From positions 116,001 through 180,000 of the forward strand of contig NC_009513.1 of NCBI RefSeq assembly GCF_000016825.1: a stretch of 64,000 bases of DNA, in the 5' to 3' direction. This DNA comes from Limosilactobacillus reuteri subsp. reuteri. GTDB taxonomy: Bacteria; Bacillota; Bacilli; Lactobacillales; Lactobacillaceae. Made by a program: the position numbers and the translations under genes. Positions within the stretch are counted from its first letter, which is position 1, and every line of letters starts with the position of its first letter. Of the stretch, positions 9,817-17,976 are shown piece after piece. The notes under the pieces are model-generated. The model was not told the origin of the DNA. It was given only the letters and a program-made list of their open reading frames with translations, and did no database searches.

Positions 9817-11166
9817 ATGGACGAAAAACAACAACAGAAGTTAGAACGATCGCTTAAAAGTCGTCATGTGACGATGATTGCTATTGGTGGAGCTATTGGG
9901 ACCGGTCTTTTTCTTGGATCAGGAACAGCCATTCACCAAGCAGGTCCTTCAATCATTCTTTCATACCTGATCGTCGGTATCTTTTGCTTCTTTATGATGC
10001 GGGCGTTAGGGGAACTTATTTTAGCTGATACTTCAAAACATTCATTTATTGATTCGGTTAAGGAATATCTTGGTGACCGAATGGAATTTGTTGCTGGATG
10101 GATGTACTGGGCATGTTGGCTAACATTAGCAATGGCAGATCTTACTGCTACTGGTATTTACTTAAAATATTGGTTCCCTAATTTACCACAATGGGTTGGT
10201 CCATTAATTATTGTTATTTTATTGATGTTAGTAAACATGGTAAACGTTGGGCTGTTTGGTGAACTAGAAAGTTGGTTCTCCATGATTAAGGTGATTGCAA
10301 TTTTAGCCTTAATAGCAGTTGGCGCGGTCTTACTTGTGATGCATGGTCATGTTGAAGGGCGGCCGGTAACCCTTTCAAACTTAGTTAACCAGGGTGGCTT
10401 TTTCCCTACTGGTCCGATGGGCTTCTTAATGTCTTTCCAAATGGTAGTCTTTGCCTTTGTGGGAATTGAAATGGTCGGTTTGACAGCTGGAGAAACTAAG
10501 AATCCAGATAAAGATATTCCAAAAGCGATTAATACCTTACCAGTCCGCATTGGTTTGTTCTATATCGGATCAATGATTGCGATGATGTCAATTTATCCAT
10601 GGTTCCATATTAAGACTACCTCTAGCCCGTTTGTTCAAGTGTTTGCAGCAATCGGTGTTCCAGGAGCAGCTGCGATTTTAAACTTTGTGGTTTTGACGGC
10701 TGCAATGTCTGCGACTAACAGTGCGATCTTTAGTACTAGTCGTTCCCTCTACTCATTAGCTCGAAGCGGGAACGCACCAAAACGTTTTGGTGAATTAAGC
10801 GCGAAGGCAGTTCCTAATCATGCATTAACTTTCTCTTCATTGATTCTTTTTATCACAGTTATCTTGAATTATATTATGCCAGCGGGAATATTCGATGTAA
10901 TTGCTGGAATTTCAACAATTACCTTTATTTTTACGTGGATCATTATTTTGGTTGCACATATTAAGTTCCGGCGGCAGAATCCAAAGGGAGTTACGAATTT
11001 CAGAATGCCAGGATATCCGATTACTAGTTGGTTAACAATTATTTTCTTCTTGGCAGTTCTAGTAATTTTACTCTTTATTGATTCAACACGAGTTCCATTA
11101 ATCCTTTCAATCGTTATTTTTGCATTGCTTGCTTATGGTTATGGATTTTTGAAGAAGAAAAATTAA
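9817..11166 (+). CDS. APC-family amino acid permease
   Basis: A 449-residue integral membrane protein of the amino acid-polyamine-organocation superfamily, with about 12 hydrophobic segments and the family's N-terminal signature (AIGGAIGTGLFLGSG, about residues 22-36). It probably couples uptake of one amino acid to the proton gradient. The start is ATG 9817 behind AAGGAGG; an upstream in-frame TTG at 9766 precedes that site and overlaps the attenuator. It stands alone behind a T-box, so expression should respond to charging of the tRNA for its substrate. The substrate is not identifiable from sequence alone. Confidence 0.9.
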   Translation: MDEKQQQKLERSLKSRHVTMIAIGGAIGTGLFLGSGTAIHQAGPSIILSYLIVGIFCFFMMRALGELILADTSKHSFIDSVKEYLGDRMEFVAGWMYWACWLTLAMADLTATGIYLKYWFPNLPQWVGPLIIVILLMLVNMVNVGLFGELESWFSMIKVIAILALIAVGAVLLVMHGHVEGRPVTLSNLVNQGGFFPTGPMGFLMSFQMVVFAFVGIEMVGLTAGETKNPDKDIPKAINTLPVRIGLFYIGSMIAMMSIYPWFHIKTTSSPFVQVFAAIGVPGAAAILNFVVLTAAMSATNSAIFSTSRSLYSLARSGNAPKRFGELSAKAVPNHALTFSSLILFITVILNYIMPAGIFDVIAGISTITFIFTWIIILVAHIKFRRQNPKGVTNFRMPGYPITSWLTIIFFLAVLVILLFIDSTRVPLILSIVIFALLAYGYGFLKKKN

Positions 11167-11175
11167 AAACTTGGC

Positions 11176-11205
11176 AGAGGCTCGAAAATTTTGAGTCTCT
11201 TTTCT
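11176..11205 (+). terminator. Terminator after the amino acid permease
   Basis: GAGGCTC pairs with GAGTCTC (one G-T pair) across an AT-rich loop, followed by TTTTCTTTT. Confidence 0.65.
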
Positions 11206-11311
11206 TTTGCATTTGATAATGAATAGTTTAAGAGAGAGCTAAAAAGTAATAGAAAAGTTGGTTTTGTTTAATAGTTGGAGGGGATCTAAATCCCGTTGTG
11301 ACGCGGTTTAA

Positions 11312-11340
11312 TTGTCTTTTTGTTGGGGAGGGATTATACT
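11312..11340 (+). promoter_or_regulatory. Promoter-like sequence in a gene-free region
   Basis: TTGTCT (11312-11317) and TATACT (11335-11340) are 17 bases apart, with no ORF downstream before 12117. A transcript would begin near 11347, at the edge of the left arm of a long inverted repeat. Confidence 0.45.
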
Positions 11341-11344
11341 GAAA

Positions 11345-11663
11345 GTGTGGAAAGATAGAAGGCCGAATTTAACAAACATCTTCTCATAATAAAACTACTT
11401 TGAAGTACGTTAATTAGACTTTTTGCATGAAAATACCAACACCCCACTCCACATGAAACGCTTTAGTTTCCGTAAAAAGTATGTTAGCTAAAAGTAATTA
11501 GTGGCCATATCTACAACGAACCTATAATGATAAGCTTAAGTTCCTCGTATTAAACAGATAGATAAGTTACCAAAAATTAAAAATAATAATGCTCGGCCTT
11601 TCTTCCCACTTCTTCATGGTTGAGAAGCTCGGAATGTTATATCGATAAACGTTCCGGGCTTCT
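11345..11663 (+). ncRNA. Candidate structured RNA with a long closing stem
   Basis: The segment AGAAGGCCGA near 11357-11366 and its surroundings (11341-11367) pair imperfectly with 11593-11616 (TCGGCCTTTCT..), enclosing about 225 bases. Inside, ACTTTTTGC/GTAAAAAGT and GAAAC/GTTTC form a nested hairpin. An 11-bp hairpin GAAGCTCGGAA/TTCCGGGCTTC (11625-11663) follows without a T run. A promoter-like sequence sits directly upstream. The architecture (5' end paired to 3' end, long irregular hairpin) would fit a 6S-type RNA or a short degenerate mobile element; I cannot decide between them. Confidence 0.35.
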
Positions 11664-11753
11664 GCCAGTTTAAACCCTAAAGATTTCGTATTATTTCCTG
11701 GGAAATACGAAAGTTAGTGAAACTGTAAATTACTTCTCTAAATATTTGAACAT

Positions 11754-11860
11754 TTGCTCAATTGATTTTAATTGAGTATAATAGAAAACCTTGGCAGGGG
11801 CGACGGAAAGACACATAGCAAAGACGATTTGCCACGTGTAACTTTCCGTTTCTTTTTGTT
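11754..11860 (+). ncRNA. Candidate small RNA with promoter and terminator
   Basis: TTGCTC (11754-11759), a 17-base spacer and a consensus TATAAT (11777-11782) predict a transcript from about 11789. It would end at an extended hairpin: ACGGAAAG/CTTTCCGT (11803-11810/11842-11849), ACAC/GTGT and GCAAA/TTTGC stacked on one another, then TTTCTTTTTG. That gives an RNA of about 65-70 nt with no ORF. It could be a trans-acting sRNA or an attenuated leader of nupC 260 bases downstream. A perfect 9-bp hairpin TTTCGTATT/AATACGAAA (11685-11712) precedes it. Confidence 0.5.
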
Positions 11861-12116
11861 AACATATGACAGCGTTTTCATAAGTTCTAAAAAAACTTTG
11901 TGAAATTTCCGGAAGTTGAAAAGTTAATAAAATGAGCGAATTGTAAAATTATAATTTAAAAAATGATAAAAATTCACAAATTGTCTACAAAACAGCGCTT
12001 TACAGGAAGCAAATTTAAAGATATTCTTAAATAGTTAACTCGCCACAATTGCAATTATAGTATCTTAATTTGGAACGGCTGTTAACGAATATTCTATTTA
12101 AGGAGGGTACACAGCC

Positions 12117-13328
12117 ATGTCTATGTATCTTATTATCAACATTATTGGGTTGATTGTCTTTCTTGGAATTGGATGGCTTTTCTCCAAGAATCGAAAGGAA
12201 ATCAACTGGAAGACTGTAGGAGTCATGGTAGTATTGAACTTACTTTTAGCATGGTTCCTTGTAAGTTCAGCAGCTGGTCGTGCTGGGGTTAAAGCGGCCG
12301 CTGATGGTTTTGCTTGGATTGTTAACGTCTCTGCAAAAGGAACTGTGTTTGCATTAGGTGATTGGTACACACCAAAGAACCTTAACTTCATTTGTTCTGC
12401 ATTGATGCCAATCCTTATGATTGTTCCATTGTTCGATATCTTAAACTACATTGGTGTATTGCCATGGATTATTAAGTGGATCGGACGTGGACTTTCATTC
12501 ATTACTGGTGAACCTAAGTTTGAATCATTCTTTGCTGTAGAAATGATGTTCTTAGGTAACACTGAAGTTTTGGCTGTTTCTGGTATGCAATTACGTGCCA
12601 TGAATAAGGAACGTAATTTGACAATTGCCATGATGTCAATGTCTTGTGTTACTGCTTCAATTCTTGGTGCATATATTGAAATGATGCCAGGACAATATAT
12701 TCTGACTGCTGTTCCAATTAACATTATTAACTCATTGATTGCTGTAAGTATGTTAAACCCTGTTAAGGTTCCGGCTGAAGATGACACCATCGAAAAGGTT
12801 GGTGCGGAAGTTGACTCTGATAAGCGCGAACCATTCTTCAGTTTCTTGGGCGACTCAATTTTAGGTGCTGGTAAGTTAATCCTTATCATCATTGCTAACG
12901 TTGTTGCCTTCGTTGCTTTGGCAGCCTTGATCGATGCTATCTTAGCATTGTTCTGGAAGGACCTTTCACTTGAAAGTATCTTAGGGGTTATCATGTTCCC
13001 ATTCTCATGGTTACTTGGTTTACCTGTTCACCAAGCATGGATGCTTTCCCAAGATATGGGTATGAAGTTGATTACTAACGAATTCGTTGTTATGGGTAAG
13101 GTTACTGGTGAAATCAACAGTTACGCACCTCACTTGCGGGCTGTCTTGACTGTCTTCGTAACTTCATTTGCCAACTTCGGTACTTTAGGTATGATTATTG
13201 GTGCCTTCAAAGGATTAGTTGACAAAGAAAACAACGATTACATTGCTTCAAACATTGGTTACTTAATGCTTTCTGGTATTTTGGTTTCATTATTATCAGC
13301 CGCATTTGTTGGTCTCTTTGTTTGGTAG
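12117..13328 (+). CDS. nupC: Nucleoside transporter, NupC/CNT family
   Basis: A 403-residue concentrative nucleoside transporter in the cytoplasmic membrane, likely a proton-nucleoside symporter. The order of hydrophobic segments, the central GNTEVLAVSGMQLRAM region and the later HQAWMLSQDMGMKLITNEF and SYAPHLRAVLTVF stretches match the CNT pore domain. AAGGAGG lies shortly before ATG 12117. A nucleoside hydrolase follows 80 bases downstream, behind a terminator-like hairpin, so imported ribonucleosides can be cleaved at once. It fits the nucleoside-salvage theme of the window. Confidence 0.93.
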   Translation: MSMYLIINIIGLIVFLGIGWLFSKNRKEINWKTVGVMVVLNLLLAWFLVSSAAGRAGVKAAADGFAWIVNVSAKGTVFALGDWYTPKNLNFICSALMPILMIVPLFDILNYIGVLPWIIKWIGRGLSFITGEPKFESFFAVEMMFLGNTEVLAVSGMQLRAMNKERNLTIAMMSMSCVTASILGAYIEMMPGQYILTAVPINIINSLIAVSMLNPVKVPAEDDTIEKVGAEVDSDKREPFFSFLGDSILGAGKLILIIIANVVAFVALAALIDAILALFWKDLSLESILGVIMFPFSWLLGLPVHQAWMLSQDMGMKLITNEFVVMGKVTGEINSYAPHLRAVLTVFVTSFANFGTLGMIIGAFKGLVDKENNDYIASNIGYLMLSGILVSLLSAAFVGLFVW

Positions 13329-13334
13329 AAATGG

Positions 13335-13362
13335 AAAAGCAGCTGGGAAGGCTGCTTTTTTC
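13335..13362 (+). terminator. Terminator between nupC and the nucleoside hydrolase gene
   Basis: AAAGCAGC pairs with GCTGCTTT around a 7-base loop, followed by Ts. Confidence 0.7.
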
Positions 13363-13373
13363 AACATTAAATC

Positions 13374-13387
13374 CGAAAACGCTTGCA
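13374..13387 (+). promoter_or_regulatory. CRE-like catabolite repression site
   Basis: CGAAAACGCTTGCA matches the Gram-positive CRE consensus TGWAANCGNTNWCA at all but one or two positions. It lies between the nupC terminator and the hydrolase start, so CcpA control of nucleoside hydrolysis is inferred. Confidence 0.5.
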
Positions 13388-13408
13388 TGATAAAAAGGAG
13401 ATAAAATT

Positions 13409-14317
13409 ATGACTACAAAGATTATTATGGATACTGACCCAGGTATTGATGACGCAGCTGCTTTAACGATGGCTATTAATGACCCATCATTAGATTTGAA
13501 ATTGGTTACAACAGTTGCTGGTAATGTTACAGTTGATAAAACCACTGCCAACGCTTTGAAGATTATTCACTTCTTCGGTAAGGATATTCCAGTTGCAGCA
13601 GGTGCCAAGCAACCATTGATTAAGCCTTTTGAAGATGCTGCCCGAATTCATGGTGAATCAGGAATGCCTGGTTATGACTTTGGTGACGATTATGGTAAGC
13701 CTCTTGATAAGACTGCTGTTGAAGCACTTCATGACGCAATCATGGCTGAAGATGAAGTCATCTTGGTTCCAACTGGTTCATACACTAACATTGCATTACT
13801 CTTTAGCGAATACCCAGAAGTAAAGAGTCACATTAAGCAAATCGTTGCGATGGGTGGTTCATTCTCTGGCGGTAACATGACCAGTGTAGCTGAATTTAAC
13901 GTCTTCACTGATCCGGATGCTGCTAAGATTATGTACAATGCGGGTGTTCCAATTGTAACTGTTGGATTGGATGTTACCTTAAAGGCGCTCTTAACTGCGG
14001 ATACGATTGAAAAACTTGGTAGTCTTAATAAGACTGGTGAAATGCTACATGGATTAATCACGCACTATAATGATGGTAGTGATCAAGGGCGTCCAATGCA
14101 CGATGTTAATACTATCTTCTACCTTCTTCATCCAGAAGCATTTACTACGAAGGACATGTGGGTTGATGTTCAAACAGACGGTCCAGCAATCGGTGCTACT
14201 GTTGGTGACATTCGCGCTGCTTACCATGATGGCAAGACCAACGCAAAAGTTTGTTTAGATATTGATGCTGAATACTTCAATAAGTGGTTCTTAGAAGAAG
14301 TAAGCAAAATGAAATAA
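13409..14317 (+). CDS. rihC: Inosine-uridine preferring nucleoside hydrolase family protein
   Basis: Hydrolyses ribonucleosides to free base and ribose in the cytoplasm. The 302-residue protein begins with the calcium-binding signature DTDPGIDDA (about residues 8-16) and has the C-terminal MHDVNTIFYLLHPE segment with the conserved His-Asp. AAAAAGGAG precedes ATG 13409. Following the transporter NupC, it supplies bases and ribose. The rihC name is by family; preference among inosine, uridine and others is not visible. Confidence 0.88.
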   Translation: MTTKIIMDTDPGIDDAAALTMAINDPSLDLKLVTTVAGNVTVDKTTANALKIIHFFGKDIPVAAGAKQPLIKPFEDAARIHGESGMPGYDFGDDYGKPLDKTAVEALHDAIMAEDEVILVPTGSYTNIALLFSEYPEVKSHIKQIVAMGGSFSGGNMTSVAEFNVFTDPDAAKIMYNAGVPIVTVGLDVTLKALLTADTIEKLGSLNKTGEMLHGLITHYNDGSDQGRPMHDVNTIFYLLHPEAFTTKDMWVDVQTDGPAIGATVGDIRAAYHDGKTNAKVCLDIDAEYFNKWFLEEVSKMK

Positions 14318-14325
14318 GATACTAA

Positions 14326-14357
14326 GAGCTGAGAGTTTGCTTTCGGCTCTTTTTATT
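14326..14357 (+). terminator. Terminator after the nucleoside hydrolase gene
   Basis: GAGCTGA pairs with TCGGCTC (one G-T pair), followed by TTTTTATT. Confidence 0.7.
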
Positions 14358-14366
14358 ACTTTCTAG

Positions 14367-14388
14367 TGTAAGCGCTTCACGATATAAT
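14367..14388 (+). promoter_or_regulatory. CRE-like site and -10 element of the dehydrogenase gene
   Basis: TGTAAGCGCTTCA (14367-14379) is a near-palindromic CRE-like sequence, one base short of the usual spacing. It is followed at once by a consensus TATAAT (14383-14388). The site would lie between the -35 and -10 regions, a repressing position for CcpA. Confidence 0.5.
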
Positions 14389-14419
14389 AGTAATAGTTAA
14401 AGTAAGGAGGAAATACCAA

Positions 14420-15304
14420 ATGAAGAATATAATGATTGCCGGCGCTGGCGTATTAGGTAGTCAGATTGCATATCAAACGGCTTTATCCGGCTTTAATGTC
14501 AGCGTATATAATCACCATATTGATACCGCTGAGCGACGGATTAAGGCGCTGAAAAGTGATTATGAACGTGACTTGCATTTGACTGATAAGGAATTTCAAC
14601 AGGGCCTTAATAATATTAAAGTGATTACTGATGATGTTGCGACCGCGGTTAAAGATGCTGATTTAATGATTGAAGCATTACCAGAATCGTTAGAGTTAAA
14701 GGAGCAGTTTTACGAAGAGGTTTCAGAATTAGCCCCTGAAAAAACAATCTTTGCTAGCAACTCCTCTACATTTATCCCTAGCCAACTAGCTCCTTATACT
14801 GATCGGCCAGAAAAATTTCTTAATATGCACTTTGCTAACCAAATTTGGAAATTTAATGTGGTCGAAATTATGGGCACCTCCCAAACAAGTCCAGAGGTGA
14901 TTGAAGAAGCTACAAAGTTTGCCCGGGAAATAAAGATGGTTCCTGTTATCCTTAATAAAGAACAACACGGTTATATTCTGAATTCCCTTTTGATTCCGTT
15001 ACTTGCATCTGGTCTTAGTTTATGGGCTAAAGGAGTTGCTGATCCAGCGATGATTGATAAGGATTGGATGATTTCGACAGGTGCACCAATGGGACCATTT
15101 GGTATTTTAGATATGGTTGGTTTACGGACAGCAGCGCAAATCGAACGGAATGCCTATGCCCAGACTAAGGATGAAAGTCATAAGGAAATTGCCGATAAGA
15201 TGGAACAGATGATTCAAGAAGGGCACGAAGGAAAAGAATCGGGACAAGGATTTTATAATTATCCGAATCCAGCCTTCATGGATCCAGATTTTCTGAAGCA
15301 TTAA
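14420..15304 (+). CDS. 3-hydroxyacyl-CoA dehydrogenase family protein
   Basis: A cytoplasmic NAD-dependent dehydrogenase, 294 residues. The N-terminal Rossmann fold carries GAGVLGSQIA (about residues 7-16). NMHFANQIWKFNVVEIM contains the catalytic His-Phe-type motif of 3-hydroxyacyl-CoA dehydrogenases. The C-terminal helical dimerisation domain includes APMGPFGILDMVGL and ends near GQGFYNYP. No other beta-oxidation gene is nearby, so the in vivo substrate is uncertain (3-hydroxybutyryl-CoA or a small hydroxy acid are possible). AAGGAGG precedes ATG 14420. The upstream CRE-like site suggests carbon catabolite control. Confidence 0.85.
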   Translation: MKNIMIAGAGVLGSQIAYQTALSGFNVSVYNHHIDTAERRIKALKSDYERDLHLTDKEFQQGLNNIKVITDDVATAVKDADLMIEALPESLELKEQFYEEVSELAPEKTIFASNSSTFIPSQLAPYTDRPEKFLNMHFANQIWKFNVVEIMGTSQTSPEVIEEATKFAREIKMVPVILNKEQHGYILNSLLIPLLASGLSLWAKGVADPAMIDKDWMISTGAPMGPFGILDMVGLRTAAQIERNAYAQTKDESHKEIADKMEQMIQEGHEGKESGQGFYNYPNPAFMDPDFLKH

Positions 15305-15327
15305 GATTAAGTATTGAAAACGTTAGG

Positions 15328-15380
15328 AAAGGGAGCAAGATAAGAGTCGCTCGTGACTGTTATCTCACTCCCTTATTTTG
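15328..15380 (+). terminator. Terminator after the dehydrogenase gene
   Basis: GGGAG/CTCCC and GATAA/TTATC stack with an inner GAGTC/GACT stem, followed by TTATTTTG. Confidence 0.7.
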
Positions 15381-15442
15381 CGCTCCAATTTTCACGTAAT
15401 CCGGTTGCAACAATGGCAAAATTACGGTACAGTAGTAGAGAA

Positions 15443-15465
15443 CGTGAAACAAAAAATGTTTCACG
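15443..15465 (+). promoter_or_regulatory. Inverted repeat with parS-like half-sites before rsmG
   Basis: CGTGAAACA (15443-15451) and TGTTTCACG (15457-15465) form a perfect 9-bp inverted repeat with a 5-base A loop. Each arm equals a half of the chromosomal parS site (TGTTTCACGTGAAACA), but the halves are in swapped order, so this is not a standard parS. The hairpin ends next to the rsmG ribosome binding site (AAAGGAG at about 15466) and could affect its translation. Confidence 0.5.
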
Positions 15466-15481
15466 AAAGGAGACCTAATAA

Positions 15482-16207
15482 ATGAATCCTGAACAATTTC
15501 AACAAGCATTAGCTGATCATGGTATTACCTTATCAGCAGAACAAATGCAACAATTTGCTGACTATTACCAATTATTAGTTGAAACTAATGAACATGTAAA
15601 TTTGACACGGATTACTGAAAAGAATGAAGTGTATTTAAAACATTTTTATGACTCAATTACAGGAGCGTTTGCTGAACCACGCTTAGAGAGTGAAGACCTG
15701 ACATTATGTGATATCGGTGCTGGGGCCGGCTTTCCTTCCTTACCGTTGAAGATCGCTTTTCCACAGTTAAAGGTAACGATTGTCGATTCGTTAAATAAGC
15801 GGATTGCTTTTCTTGAAGACTTAGTTGCCAAGCTCGGGTTAACCGGTGTTACATTGATTCATGATCGGGCAGAGACTTTTAGTGCTAAGACCAGTCCATA
15901 TCGGGAGAAATTCGATATTGTTACCGCCCGCGCAGTTGCCCGCCTATCGGTTTTGAGCGAATTATGCTTGCCAGCTGCTAAAGTTGGTGGGGAATTTATT
16001 GCTTATAAGGCAAGTGCTGCTCCCGAAGAACTCCAACAAGGTGGAACAGCAATCAAACAGCTTGGTGGAAAAGTTCAAAAAACGGTGACATTGACTTTAC
16101 CGGGAACTGATGAAGAACGCAATATTATTGTTATTGATAAGATAAAGGCGACCCCTAAGAAATATCCACGTCGTCCTGGCTTACCAAGTAAAAAACCAAT
16201 TCAATAA
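15482..16207 (+). CDS. rsmG: 16S rRNA (guanine527-N7)-methyltransferase
   Basis: Methylates G527 of 16S rRNA with S-adenosylmethionine. The 241-residue protein shows the helical N-terminus, [19 protein letters not shown] and the SAM-binding motif [15 protein letters not shown] near residue 77, all hallmarks of RsmG (formerly GidB). AAAGGAG lies before ATG 15482. It heads the cluster rsmG-noc-parA-parB, an arrangement widely conserved in Firmicutes near the replication origin. The upstream parS-like hairpin may link it to partition protein binding. Confidence 0.96.
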   Translation: MNPEQFQQALADHGITLSAEQMQQFADYYQLLVETNEHVNLTRITEKNEVYLKHFYDSITGAFAEPRLESEDLTLCDIGAGAGFPSLPLKIAFPQLKVTIVDSLNKRIAFLEDLVAKLGLTGVTLIHDRAETFSAKTSPYREKFDIVTARAVARLSVLSELCLPAAKVGGEFIAYKASAAPEELQQGGTAIKQLGGKVQKTVTLTLPGTDEERNIIVIDKIKATPKKYPRRPGLPSKKPIQ

Positions 16208-16224
16208 GATAAGGAGTTGAAAGT

Positions 16225-17193
16225 ATGGCTTTTTCATTATTTGGTATTGGAAAAAATAATTCTGATAATACAAAAAATAAGGTCGTAGAAGTAAAAATTG
16301 ATCAAATCATTCCTAACCGCTATCAGCCGCGAAAGGTTTTTGATCAAGACGGTATTCGTGAATTAGCACAGACAATTGATGAACACGGGTTGTTACAACC
16401 AATTGTTTTGCGTGAATACGAACCAACAAAATATGAAATTATTGCTGGGGAACGTCGATACCGGGCGATGAAGCTTTTGAAGTGGGAAAAAGCACCAGCA
16501 ATAATCGAAAAGATGAGTGATCAAGAAACTGCATCGCTTGCCCTCATTGAAAATCTGCAACGGTCGCAATTGAGTTCAGTAGAAGAAGCGCAGGCTTACC
16601 GGCAATTAATGGACTTAAACCATCTTACGCAGTCACAATTAGCAAAGGGAATGGGAAAGAGTCAGTCCTTTGTTGCCAATAAATTACGGTTACTTCGCCT
16701 GATTACTCCTGTCCAAACGGCTATTTTAGATCACCGGATTACGGAACGTCATGGTCGAGCATTGTTAGATTTAGATGAAAAGCAACAACGTGATATGTTA
16801 ATGCGGATTGTTAATGAACGGTTAACAGTTCGGCAGACGGAAGATGAAGTTGCTCGTTTGCTAGGACGTCCTTTACCTTCAGAAATTGCAGAATTAAAAG
16901 CAGCTGCTAAGCGCAAAGAACTGGCATCTATTGAAGATCATACTGAAGAAACAGCAGACGTTGAAGAAGTATCAGTAGAGAAACCGGCCGAAAAGAAGCG
17001 GGCTCCTAAACGAAAGACAGCTAAGAAGTCCCAAAGTAAAAAAACTCAGCAGGTTAATGATGCGCGTTTAGCTTTAAATACGATAAAAAAATCAATTAAG
17101 CTGGCGACAAATGAAGGCTTTGAAATAAAAATGCATGAGGAAGAAAACGGTGATACTTATCAATTAACAATTGAGATTCCGAAGAAACAGTAG
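16225..17193 (+). CDS. noc: Nucleoid occlusion protein Noc
   Basis: A ParB paralogue that binds DNA and the membrane and blocks septation over the nucleoid. The N-terminal MAFSLFGIGKN resembles the amphipathic membrane helix of Noc. The CTP-binding GERRYRA box is near residue 78. A ParB-type HTH (LTQSQLAKGMGKSQSFVANK) is at about residues 132-151. At 322 residues it exceeds the Bacillus protein (283), largely through a Lys/Glu-rich linker at about 225-275. It precedes parA by 12 bases. The presence of a second ParB-like gene (17963) and the N-terminal helix favour Noc over ParB. Confidence 0.88.
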   Translation: MAFSLFGIGKNNSDNTKNKVVEVKIDQIIPNRYQPRKVFDQDGIRELAQTIDEHGLLQPIVLREYEPTKYEIIAGERRYRAMKLLKWEKAPAIIEKMSDQETASLALIENLQRSQLSSVEEAQAYRQLMDLNHLTQSQLAKGMGKSQSFVANKLRLLRLITPVQTAILDHRITERHGRALLDLDEKQQRDMLMRIVNERLTVRQTEDEVARLLGRPLPSEIAELKAAAKRKELASIEDHTEETADVEEVSVEKPAEKKRAPKRKTAKKSQSKKTQQVNDARLALNTIKKSIKLATNEGFEIKMHEEENGDTYQLTIEIPKKQ

Positions 17194-17205
17194 GGAGGCC
17201 AAAAA

Positions 17206-17976
17206 ATGGGTTCTGTAATTGCCCTTGCAAATCAAAAAGGCGGTGTTGGTAAAACAACAACGAGTGTTAATTTGGGTGCATGCTTAGCTGAGACTGGCCA
17301 GCGCGTCTTATTAATTGATCTTGATCCTCAAGGAAATGCAACTAGTGGTTTGGGCGTTGAAAAACAGAATATTAAGCAAAGTATTTATGATGTTTTAATT
17401 AATGAAGTGCCATTAGAGGATGTTATTCAAAAGACAAGTCACGAGGGAGTTGACATTGCTCCCACAACAATTGCCTTATCTGGGGCTGAAGTAGAATTAA
17501 CTAATTTAATGGCCCGGGAAACACGGCTGAAGGATTCTTTTGGGGAAATTCGTCAAAAATATGATTTTATTTTAATCGATTGTCCACCATCCCTGGGGCT
17601 CCTGACGATTAATGCATTTACTGCTTGTGACTCAATTCTGATTCCTGTCCAAAGTGAATATTATGCATTGGAAGGTTTAAGTCAGCTTTTAAATACCATC
17701 AAGCTTGTTCGTAAACACTTCAATCCGCAACTTAAGATTGAAGGGGTTCTTTTGACAATGTTTGACCGGCGCACAAATCTTGGACAACAGGTAAATTCTG
17801 AGGTCAAAAAGTTTTTTGGTGACCAGGTTTATGATACGATTATCCCTCGTAATGTCCGTTTATCAGAGGCACCAAGTCACGGCTTAGCAATTATTGATTA
17901 TGATAAAAATTCAACGGGGGCACACGTCTACCAACAATTAGCAAAGGAAGTGTTGGCTAACCATGGCAAAGAATAA
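17206..17976 (+). CDS. parA: Chromosome partitioning ATPase ParA (Soj)
   Basis: ATP-dependent, nucleoid-binding protein that works with ParB in origin segregation and control of initiation. The 256-residue length is typical. The deviant Walker A KGGVGKTTTS is at residues 11-20, followed by the LIDLDPQGNATSGLG motif and LIDCPPSLGLLT. AGGGAGG lies upstream of ATG 17206. Its 3' end overlaps the parB start by 14 bases, showing translational coupling. Confidence 0.96.
   Translation: MGSVIALANQKGGVGKTTTSVNLGACLAETGQRVLLIDLDPQGNATSGLGVEKQNIKQSIYDVLINEVPLEDVIQKTSHEGVDIAPTTIALSGAEVELTNLMARETRLKDSFGEIRQKYDFILIDCPPSLGLLTINAFTACDSILIPVQSEYYALEGLSQLLNTIKLVRKHFNPQLKIEGVLLTMFDRRTNLGQQVNSEVKKFFGDQVYDTIIPRNVRLSEAPSHGLAIIDYDKNSTGAHVYQQLAKEVLANHGKE

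Noticed and set aside
12001..12020. CRE-like sequence upstream of nupC
   Set aside because: CAGCGCTTTACA has a one-base spacing error and mismatches relative to the consensus, so it is not convincing.
12446..12994. 182-codon ORF on the minus strand
   Set aside because: Lies wholly inside nupC, has no RBS, and its composition reflects the complementary strand of a membrane protein gene.
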